From contig CAMIWE010000022.1 in assembly GCA_946402335.1 (NCBI GenBank), positions 1-32,066 on the forward strand: DNA of 32,066 nucleotides. Reading direction: 5' to 3'. This document shows positions 1 through 4,913 of the stretch, in pieces. Under the pieces are notes generated by a model. That model saw only the letters and a program-made list of their open reading frames with translations, made no database searches and had not been told where the DNA came from. Position numbers and translations under genes: made by a program. The stretch's first letter is position 1. Every line of letters starts with the position of its first letter. The DNA comes from an uncultured Lachnoclostridium sp. (GTDB lineage Bacteria > Bacillota > Clostridia > Lachnospirales > Lachnospiraceae).

Positions 1-435
1 GTATCAAAGATGCCCGAACCCAAAAAGGACTCATCATTATGTACAGATGAAAGAGAAAAGTTTAGGGATTTGGCACAAAAAAGAAAAACTGTCCTTAGTA
101 GTATTGACCCTGGGGTTGTAATAAAAAACGAAATGCAGGTATTCACAGCTACTGGGAATAAAAAGGATTTACAGAGAATAGATATGTATGAGTCTGTAAA
201 TGGAATAATAACAATATATGAAGGGAAGATAGATTCCACAACAAGCAAAGATGTTTATCAGTTAAGAATGTACTGGGATGGATTGATTTACGATGGCATG
301 ACGCCCAATAATGCCGTGTTAGTGGCAAAAACGCATCCTGCATCAGTAGAGAGGCTAATCGATATTGTCAATAAAATGAAAGATGCTAATGGAAACATTT
401 ATCACCTCGTTGCTAAAAAGTGGGATGAACTGTAA
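1..435 (+). CDS. C-terminal part of a possible PD-(D/E)XK nuclease-like protein (5' end cut)
   Basis: The frame is open from base 1, so this is the end of a longer gene, with 144 codons visible. I do not recognise the family by name. Counting from the first visible Met (base 10), there is an Asp at 58, an E71-G-K73 motif in a predicted beta strand (ITIYEGK), and then YQLRMYWDG with Q84 and Y88. An Asp, then ExK, then QxxxY is the layout of many PD-(D/E)XK nuclease domains, so a nuclease-like fold is my inference; the missing N-terminus may carry another domain. It ends 57 bases before a convergent XRE gene, with a long hairpin between. The base composition is AT-richer than the backbone, which fits accessory DNA. 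Sure that it is coding, unsure of the function. Confidence 0.6.
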   Translation, partial: VSKMPEPKKDSSLCTDEREKFRDLAQKRKTVLSSIDPGVVIKNEMQVFTATGNKKDLQRIDMYESVNGIITIYEGKIDSTTSKDVYQLRMYWDGLIYDGMTPNNAVLVAKTHPASVERLIDIVNKMKDANGNIYHLVAKKWDEL

Positions 436-454
436 TTGGTTTTTGATGGAATAG

Positions 455-495
455 ATAGGCAGTCATTAAAGAAGATATCTTTAGTGACTGCCTAT
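455..495. terminator. Convergent hairpin between two genes
   Basis: The arms at 455-471 and 479-495 pair over 17 positions with one G-U wobble and a 7-base loop. The hairpin lies between the rightward partial gene (stop at 435) and the leftward XRE gene, whose stop codon (492-494) is inside the 3' arm. A good T-run is missing on both sides, so it could be a weak bidirectional terminator or an RNA-stabilising hairpin. Confidence 0.55.
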
Positions 496-710
496 TTGGT
501 CTTTGTAGTAAAATCAGGGACAAAAGAGATTACGTCTTCTACATCGCACTGGAGTTTTTGACAGAGATCGTTGAGGGTATTCATAGTGACGTTCCCATTC
601 TTTCTGAGTCTATCTAGAGCACCAGTACTTATGTTGTATTCTTTGATTAATTGGTATTGGGAGATGCCCCTTTTCTTAAGGGTATCCCATAATGGGTCAA
701 AAGTAATCAT
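492..710 (-). CDS. XRE/Cro-type HTH regulator (72 aa)
   Basis: A 72-residue protein made almost entirely of one Cro/CI-type helix-turn-helix: the HTH core is about residues 17-38 (SQYQLIKEYNIS, then TGALDRLRKNG), followed by the C-terminal helices LNDLCQKLQCDVEDVI. It has the length and end of the short HTH_26-like regulators common on mobile elements and prophages. The start has a GAGG ribosome site upstream on the minus strand. It faces away from a second XRE gene at 876, and the 165 bases between hold a near-consensus rightward promoter and two palindromes. It probably binds there as a repressor, in the manner of a cI/cro pair; that role is inference. Confidence 0.85.
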   Translation of the reverse strand: MITFDPLWDTLKKRGISQYQLIKEYNISTGALDRLRKNGNVTMNTLNDLCQKLQCDVEDVISFVPDFTTKTK

Positions 711-754
711 GAATAATACCTCTTTCGTCTCTATGTTAAGCTATAGCAGAGGAT

Positions 755-783
755 TTGACTATTGCCCATAAACGGGCTATAAT
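755..783 (+). promoter_or_regulatory. Rightward vegetative promoter with palindromic spacer
   Basis: TTGACT (755-760), a 17-base spacer and TATAAT (778-783). The spacer contains GCCC (764-767) and GGGC (774-777) as an inverted repeat, a likely operator placed so that a bound repressor would block RNA polymerase. It would drive the XRE-recombinase pair at 876-1666. Confidence 0.8.
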
Positions 784-795
784 TTGCACAGTCAA
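767..795 (-). promoter_or_regulatory. Possible leftward promoter overlapping the rightward one
   Basis: On the minus strand TTGACT (795 to 790) is followed after 17 bases by TTTATG (772 to 767), a weak -10. It would serve the leftward XRE gene. It overlaps the rightward promoter and the GCCC/GGGC palindrome, so one bound protein could affect both directions. Confidence 0.4.
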
Positions 796-797
796 CA

Positions 798-811
798 CGA
801 CAAAATTGTCG
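798..811. promoter_or_regulatory. Candidate operator, 14-bp palindrome
   Basis: CGACAA-AA-TTGTCG: 6-bp perfect arms with a 2-base centre, about 8 bases after the expected start of transcription from the 755-783 promoter. Its place between two XRE genes suggests a binding site for one or both regulators. Confidence 0.55.
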
Positions 812-875
812 CTACCCAAATGAGATGCATTCTTGTAAAATATATAGTGATGAAGTATAGGGAGAAGTGAGTGCT

Positions 876-1088
876 ATGGGTAATAATCTCCGAAAGATAA
901 GAGAGGCCAAGGGACTTAGTCAGCAACAATGTGCTGACGCTATTGGTGTTTCAGTTAGAACATGGCAACGATATGAAAGTGACAATATAGGGTACCTTGA
1001 CTGCTTAAAAAGAATTGTGGATTTTTTGGGCGTTACAATTGATGAGATAGAAAATGATTCGTCACGTGTGAAAAAGGAACAGACATGA
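876..1088 (+). CDS. XRE-family HTH regulator (70 aa)
   Basis: A 70-residue Cro/CI-type HTH protein: LRKIREAKGLSQQQCADAIG, then VSVRTWQRYES as the recognition helix, and a C-terminal part ending in VTIDEIENDS. The frame could begin at GTG 867, but the ATG at 876 sits about 10 bases after a GGGAGA ribosome site, while GTG 867 would touch it, so 876 is preferred. Its stop overlaps the ATG of the serine recombinase in an ATGA arrangement, so the two are translationally coupled. With the divergent XRE gene at 492-710 it forms a switch-like module of a mobile element. Whether it represses or activates the recombinase cannot be read from the sequence. Confidence 0.88.
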   Translation: MGNNLRKIREAKGLSQQQCADAIGVSVRTWQRYESDNIGYLDCLKRIVDFLGVTIDEIENDSSRVKKEQT

Positions 1089-1666
1089 GATATGGATATA
1101 TTCGAGTGAGTACAAAGTGGCAGGCCAATGACGGAAATAGCATTGAGGCGCAAAGAGAAGCGTTGTCCGCCCATGGTGTGAATCAAGTATATGTCGACGC
1201 CTACACCGGAAAGAAAATGCTTCGCCCTGAGCTGAGTGAATTGTTGAAGATTGTACAGCCCGGGGACACAATCGTTGTATGCAAAATTGATCGATTTGCT
1301 AGAACCATTTCTCAAGCGACGGAGATAATCGAAGAATTACTTGATAAAGGCGTTGCTATTCATATCCTGAATCTGGGACTTCTAGACAACACTTCTACTA
1401 GTACTCTTATACGGAATATTATGCTGGCCTTTGCACAATTTGAGCGGGATATGATTATTGAACGAACACAAGAAGGCAAAGCAATTGCTAGACAGAAATA
1501 TGGATATAAGGAAGGACGACCTAGGAAGTTTCGAGAAGAACAGATTAAGCTGGCTATGCGATTGTTGGGAGAATATTCCTATAAGCAAGTCAGTATGATG
1601 ACGGGAATAGGGATAAGTACTCTGACAAGGGCAAAAAGAGAATATGAAACGCAGATAAAGGGATGA
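1085..1666 (+). CDS. Small serine recombinase (resolvase/invertase family)
   Basis: 193 residues, the usual size of the resolvase/invertase (Tn3 resolvase, Hin) family, which cuts and rejoins DNA through a Ser-phosphodiester. The N-terminus RYGYIRVS has the nucleophile Ser9; IDRFARTI carries the conserved Asp69, Arg70 and Arg73; MLAFAQFERDMIIERTQEG (113-131) is the long E-helix with its conserved ERD. GRPRKF (144-149) is the minor-groove arm, and 150-190 is the C-terminal HTH. An AAGGA site precedes ATG 1085, which overlaps the stop of the XRE gene. The protein looks intact. It could be a resolvase, an invertase or a small-element recombinase; no flanking invertible segment was recognised. 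A strong terminator begins inside its last codons. Confidence 0.93.
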   Translation: MRYGYIRVSTKWQANDGNSIEAQREALSAHGVNQVYVDAYTGKKMLRPELSELLKIVQPGDTIVVCKIDRFARTISQATEIIEELLDKGVAIHILNLGLLDNTSTSTLIRNIMLAFAQFERDMIIERTQEGKAIARQKYGYKEGRPRKFREEQIKLAMRLLGEYSYKQVSMMTGIGISTLTRAKREYETQIKG

Positions 1667-1691
1667 GAGCCTTTATCTGCGTTCTTTTTTT
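1648..1691 (+). terminator. Rho-independent terminator of the XRE-recombinase operon
   Basis: Perfect 14-bp arms at 1648-1661 and 1670-1683 with an 8-base loop, followed by a run of T. The recombinase stop codon (1664-1666) lies in the loop. Confidence 0.92.
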
Positions 1692-1729
1692 TATCTGTGA
1701 GAAATGCAAGATATAGTATGCGGCAAAAC

Positions 1730-1830
1730 ATGGTCAAAACTCGTGAGAATGCAATAATGTTGAATACATACGATATATGACCACAAGTGCATGGTCAAAA
1801 CTTTTGGTCTTAATGGAGATGGTCAAAACT
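1730..1830. repeat. Three direct copies of ATGGTCAAAACT
   Basis: Exact 12-base copies start at 1730, 1791 and 1819. The second copy also pairs as an inverted repeat with TGACCA at 1778-1783 (TGGTCA at 1792-1797, 8 bases between). A reverse copy of the first ten bases lies at 2363-2372 in the broken gene downstream. They may be binding sites of an element-encoded protein or leftovers of small duplications. Confidence 0.7.
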
Positions 1831-2034
1831 CAAATGAAATGGGCATATACAGGGGAAAAGCAATATGATATCTTCTATGAAAAGGACGGCTGTCTGTGTC
1901 AGAGCGGGAGCCGTTTCCACGACCGGAAGCGTCTGGAAGACGTGATCCAAAAGATTGCGGCCGGGGTAAACCGGGTAATCGGGAATTATCTTGACTTTTC
2001 GATTTGCGTGGCGGATAATGAATTTGATTTCTAG
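1777..2034 (+). CDS. Unrecognised small ORF (85 aa or shorter)
   Basis: An 85-codon frame with no similarity I can name. The first Met at 1777 has no ribosome site; ATG at 1819 or 1834 is more credible, since from 1834 on the protein looks like a real soluble small protein (KWAYTGEKQYDIFYEKDG near the start, Cys residues near the middle, an acidic end). The first codons run through two of the three 12-base repeats, so that part is probably not coding. It sits among decayed sequence and may itself be a remnant. Moderate doubt that it is expressed. Confidence 0.4.
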   Translation: MTTSAWSKLLVLMEMVKTQMKWAYTGEKQYDIFYEKDGCLCQSGSRFHDRKRLEDVIQKIAAGVNRVIGNYLDFSICVADNEFDF

Positions 2035-2082
2035 AATAATACATCAGGGAAGGGAAAGCAGGAAACACTTGTTGACCTGTAG

Positions 2083-2178
2083 TTTGACAACCTGATAACC
2101 TATAACGATGCGGTGAAACGAAGCGGTGACAAGGAAGCATTTGACAAACTCGTTGCTTCCCGTTCCGTTTGCGTATGA
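2083..2178 (+). other. Apparent remnant of a coding frame without a start
   Basis: Between 2035 and 2236 there is no intact gene. One frame, open only from the TAG at 2080-2082 to the TGA at 2176-2178, reads like protein (FDNLITYNDAVKR, then KEAFDKLVAS) but has no ribosome site or good start. It looks like the tail of a degraded gene, in line with the frameshifted gene that follows. Confidence 0.3.
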
Positions 2179-2236
2179 TTTCTTGAGCAATGAAAAGAAA
2201 CCGGAACGAAGTTGCGGCAGGAGGTTATAAAATAGT

Positions 2237-2463
2237 ATGTGTTACATAATCGCCAAAAAGTTTGAAGGACACGGCTGTTTGGCTTTTAAGACTGAATATG
2301 GACGTGAAACAGCGCAGCTTGTGGACTATCTTGGGCAGAAAAAAGAGACGACGGCATACAGATTTTGACCATCAGTTCAAAAGAAGCGTATGGAGAATAT
2401 GAACCGTACACGGAGGTTGATTCGAAAGAAGAGTTTGTATCTCTTGTTTTAGCCATGAACTAA
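2237..2463 (+). pseudogene. Frameshifted small conserved-type protein
   Basis: An AGGAGG site (2219-2224) precedes ATG 2237, which begins MCYIIAKKFEGHGCLAFKT and runs to a premature TGA at 2366-2368. The frame one base back carries on with GIQILTISSKEAYGEYEPY and ends at TAA 2461-2463. The switch maps to the run of six A at 2339-2344; one more A would restore a single protein of about 75 residues. The MCY start and the AYGEYEPY segment resemble a family of small uncharacterised clostridial proteins; I cannot confirm a family name. Either a one-base deletion inactivated it or the A-run length is a sequencing error. Confidence 0.7.
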
Positions 2464-2540
2464 ATTAAGTGTCGGCACCCCGTCAGCCGACGGTGTGCTT
2501 CTTACAGAAACACAAAGTTGAAGAGGAAGGAGTGAGTGTC

Positions 2541-2795
2541 GTGATTGTTAAAACCGAAACTGCTACAGCAACAGAAATGCAGAAGAACTTCGGACACTAT
2601 CTTTCATTAGTGCAGGATGGTAATGAGATTATTGTTACCAAAAACGGTAAGGCTGTTGGAAGGTTCATTCCTCAGAAGAACGTTGTTTCGTATTTGACGG
2701 ACTCCCTGACCGGTATTCTTAAGGGAGAGGAGAACATGGACCAGGCGCGAGAAGAAGGGTTAAAGGAACGGTATGAGCTAATAACCACATTGTAG
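2541..2795 (+). CDS. Phd/YefM-family antitoxin, no partner toxin seen
   Basis: 84 residues. The N-terminal part is a Phd/YefM DNA-binding fold: TATEMQKNFGHYLSLVQDG, then EIIVTKNGKAVGRFIP. The C-terminal part (LTGILKGEENMDQAREEGLK) is the helical toxin-binding segment seen in VapC- or Doc-partnered members. The frame is open from GTG 2469, but the GGAAGG site at 2525-2530 favours GTG 2541 (GTG 2532 is too close). In such loci the toxin gene normally follows at once; here the next frame, 41 bases on, is a second HTH antitoxin-like gene, and no PIN or Fic domain is present. It is an orphan antitoxin or the toxin has been lost. Confidence 0.85.
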   Translation: MIVKTETATATEMQKNFGHYLSLVQDGNEIIVTKNGKAVGRFIPQKNVVSYLTDSLTGILKGEENMDQAREEGLKERYELITTL

Positions 2796-2836
2796 AGAAT
2801 TGGCCACATACTATAAGGATCAGAGGTTACTGGGAT

Positions 2837-3307
2837 ATGATGGATATTTGTAAGAAAGAAAAGCTATTTCAGACTTATCTTCAAGAACAATTAGAAGATG
2901 ACGACGAATTTCGAGAAGCGTGGGAGAAACTTCAACCGTTTCGAGCAGTTGCCCAGGCGATGATTGATTCTGGGTTAACGGAGGAAGAGCTTGCGAATGG
3001 CACTGGGCTCGCGCCTGCTACAATCCGTAAGCTGGAAAATGGGACAATTAACCCGTCTGTTAGAACACTACAGAAACTTGCTGCCGGAATAGGGAGGACG
3101 TTGCGTATAACTTTCATCACAAAAGAGGAAGCAGAGGTTAATACAATAACGGAAATAGAGGCTGAGGAGGATAAGCTAATAAAAAGGGCTGTTCTTGAGG
3201 CTATTGCAAAGGCAAAAGCGTGTGGAAAGCCTGTTGCTCGTTATGATACCGAAAAGAAGAAAGCGTTTTTGGAATATGAAGACGGCAACAGGGAATATAT
3301 CAATTGA
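2837..3307 (+). CDS. HigA-like XRE protein with C-terminal extension
   Basis: 156 residues. Residues about 8-95 match the HigA-type antitoxin layout: a helical lead-in (FQTYLQEQLEDDDEFREAWE), then the XRE HTH (DSGLTEEELANGTGLAPATI, RKLENGTINPSVRTLQKLAA). The last 45 residues (from EEDKLIKRAVLEAIAKAKA) are an extension of unknown role with a helix and a beta hairpin. AGAGG at 2822-2826 supports ATG 2837, with ATG 2840 possible. A HigB-type toxin would be expected next to it, usually upstream; none is present. It follows the Phd antitoxin with a 41-base gap and could be in the same transcript. It may be a solitary regulator. Confidence 0.8.
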   Translation: MMDICKKEKLFQTYLQEQLEDDDEFREAWEKLQPFRAVAQAMIDSGLTEEELANGTGLAPATIRKLENGTINPSVRTLQKLAAGIGRTLRITFITKEEAEVNTITEIEAEEDKLIKRAVLEAIAKAKACGKPVARYDTEKKKAFLEYEDGNREYIN

Positions 3308-3325
3308 CCTAATATTGGTGTGAAA

Positions 3326-3409
3326 ATGTATAATTTGATGAAGGGTAAGCTGAAACCAATTAGGGCATACATACTGTATTTGTACCGCAGACGGGCTGTC
3401 GATGATTAA
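3326..3409 (+). CDS. Possible 27-aa basic microprotein
   Basis: ATG 3326 to TAA 3407-3409 encodes 27 residues with a very basic, partly hydrophobic centre (PIRAYILYLYRRR). It lies between the HigA-like gene and the small protein at 3435. The ribosome site is weak, so this may be chance; the composition, unlike that of random frames nearby, is the only support. Confidence 0.25.
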   Translation: MYNLMKGKLKPIRAYILYLYRRRAVDD

Positions 3410-3434
3410 GAACCAGTCGAAGGAAAGTGGTGTC

Positions 3435-3644
3435 ATGGGAATGAGCGCAAAAGAACTTAATGAAAACAAAGCTTGGTATATGTCTGCTGTAGAAAGTTGC
3501 CTGATTCTGCGTGGCATGACTAAGAATCAAGCGAGAAAGTTGATTCGTGATTATCAATTAAAGGAAAGAATCGATGCTTTTCCTGAAATTCAGTTACACT
3601 ATGACGTGGAGGTAACAGCTGACGAAATCGTTGGCATGGCTTGA
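3435..3644 (+). CDS. Small uncharacterised protein (69 aa)
   Basis: 69 residues starting MGMSAKELNENKAWYMSAVE, then CLILRGMTKNQARKLIRDY and a tail LHYDVEVTADEIVGMA. The AAGGAAAG site at 3420-3427 favours ATG 3435 over the earlier in-frame ATG at 3402. Predicted mostly helical, soluble. The pattern feels like a small protein found on clostridial accessory elements, but I cannot name a family or function. It is followed by a pair of direct repeats and a strong terminator, so it is the last gene of the rightward accessory set. Confidence 0.65.
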   Translation: MGMSAKELNENKAWYMSAVESCLILRGMTKNQARKLIRDYQLKERIDAFPEIQLHYDVEVTADEIVGMA

Positions 3645-3665
3645 TGCTTTAAGTAATTGTTAGGG

Positions 3666-3697
3666 TTACTTTAGGTAATTATAAAATTACTTTAGGT
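3666..3697. repeat. Two direct copies of TTACTTTAGGT, 21 bases apart
   Basis: Exact 11-base copies at 3666-3676 and 3687-3697. The 21-base period puts both on the same face of the helix. They lie in an AT-rich stretch between the last rightward gene and its terminator; possible protein-binding sites or part of an element end. Confidence 0.5.
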
Positions 3698-3720
3698 TAG
3701 TGACTAAACAAAGAAAAGAG

Positions 3721-3753
3721 AAAGACATCGGCCAAACGGTCGATGTCTTTTTT
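3721..3753 (+). terminator. Rho-independent terminator
   Basis: AAAGACATCG-GCC, a 4-base loop, then GGT-CGATGTCTTT and further T. The G-T mismatch is a wobble in RNA. It ends the rightward accessory gene set and faces the leftward gene at 3789-4322. Confidence 0.88.
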
Positions 3754-3788
3754 GTGGTCAGCCGAAGTCCCGGTGGAACAGCGATACG

Positions 3789-4322
3789 CTATTCGTTCGC
3801 GGCATTCCATTCGGCAAGATTCTTATAAAGAGTATTCTTTCTAACACTCTCCTGCATGGATTGAACTGTTCCGCCGACAATGAAACGGTTCTTCTCTTCC
3901 TCGCTTAGCTCACTTGCCTTCACTCCTTTTGCTCTCGCATAAGCTATAAGAGCAACGAGATCGACTTGAACATTGGGCAACTGGTCTCCTAAAAATGGGG
4001 CCGGGAGAATGAACAGTGACTCTCTATACTTTTCACAATTTATCGTCTGTCCATCTGTATACATAATCAGCACCACCTTTCTCGCTGCCATCCCCTCAAT
4101 AACGAATCGATAAGGATGTAGCAAATATCCAAGCGCCTCTGCATCAAACCATTTTACATAGTGCTCCAAGAGTTCCTTGCTCGCGGCAAATCCGGTTATT
4201 ACTCCGCCGAAACCATACTCGACGGACTTCTGAATTGCTAATAACATAGTAATATAGAAAAAAGACAAATACAATAGGAATAACATAAATAATTCGAGAT
4301 TTCGTGAGATGGAACCCCCCAA
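3789..4322 (-). CDS. Unrecognised protein, start uncertain, possibly 5'-truncated
   Basis: The frame gives up to 177 residues from a TTG at 4322; ATG at 4286 and 4253 are alternatives, and none has a clear ribosome site. The first 30 residues are hydrophobic (LFMLFLLYLSFFYITMLLAI), AT-rich and unlike the rest, so they may be a real membrane anchor or non-coding sequence read through. From about residue 35 it looks like an ordinary soluble protein: YGFGGVITGFAASKELLEHY, then VVLIMYTDGQTINCEKYRES, and an end LYKNLAEWNAANE. I do not recognise the family. It stands alone on the minus strand between the accessory genes and the backbone; the gene may have lost its true 5' end at a junction. Confidence 0.5.
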   Translation of the reverse strand: MGGSISRNLELFMLFLLYLSFFYITMLLAIQKSVEYGFGGVITGFAASKELLEHYVKWFDAEALGYLLHPYRFVIEGMAARKVVLIMYTDGQTINCEKYRESLFILPAPFLGDQLPNVQVDLVALIAYARAKGVKASELSEEEKNRFIVGGTVQSMQESVRKNTLYKNLAEWNAANE

Positions 4323-4369
4323 TGAACTTACAAATGCTCAAAGAACGAAAATCGAAATCGACGATATAA

Positions 4370-4684
4370 ATTGATTTTGAGTTTTTTGTTCCCGTGCATC
4401 TGTCCGGCCACCTCCTGTCAGTGCTTGATCCAAACGACGAGAAGGCTGTCTATAGTGGCTACGCATTTCATGTTTTGTGCCATGGGGATGCCTGCACTTT
4501 TCAGGCCATTTCCGGGATTTTGGAGGAGCGTCCGGCATTGCCGGAACTGGAAGCGTTGTCTGAGGCAGAAGAGGAGGAAGAATTCCCGAAACCGAAGCGG
4601 AAACGAAAAGGCGCATTGTGGGTTGGCGGAAGCCTTGTATTCCTCGCATGGGTCGGGGCGTTGCTCTTTTTTGTGATGCGCTGA
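4370..4684 (+). pseudogene. Probable 3' fragment of a membrane-anchored protein gene
   Basis: The frame is open from 4370 (a TAA lies just before) to TGA 4682-4684, with a weak GTG at 4394 and no ribosome site. It encodes a soluble part (VLDPNDEKAVYSGYAFHVLC), an acidic then basic linker (EAEEEEEFPKPKRKRKG) and one C-terminal TM helix (ALWVGGSLVFLAWVGALLFF). This looks like the tail of a longer tail-anchored or C-terminally anchored protein. The DNA turns abruptly from AT-rich to GC-rich at about 4380-4400, so I read it as a backbone gene cut by the accessory segment on its left. Family not recognised. Confidence 0.45.
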
Positions 4685-4776
4685 ACGCCTGAAGATGAGG
4701 CAATGAAGAAAGGATGTTACGCTGCCGGGGCGCGTGACCGTGACGGCAAGCGAGACCGAAATCACATTTCATTCAT

Positions 4777-4805
4777 TTGACGCAGGATGTTTTTTTCGAT
4801 ATAAT
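4777..4805 (+). promoter_or_regulatory. Vegetative promoter of the lipoprotein gene
   Basis: TTGACG (4777-4782), 17 bases, TATAAT (4800-4805). Transcription should start near 4812, giving a leader of about 100 bases. It shows that the in-frame codons before 4914 are not the true start of the lipoprotein. Confidence 0.85.
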
Positions 4806-4913
4806 ACTATTTTAACAGGCAAATTGTGGGAGGAAAGAGCAAGCCTGTACAGGTCCGGGAGTGGGACAGTTCCCGGAAATGTGCCGAAAGTGAATGGAAA
4901 GGCGGTCGAAAGA

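Noticed and set aside
2339-2345. Programmed frameshift site in the broken small gene
   Set aside because: The codon phase is AAA AAA G and does not match an X-XXY-YYZ heptamer; a one-base deletion is simpler.
4734-4913. N-terminal extension of the lipoprotein frame (60 more codons)
   Set aside because: It runs through a near-perfect promoter (4777-4805) and would bury the signal peptide; ATG 4914 fits the lipobox protein.
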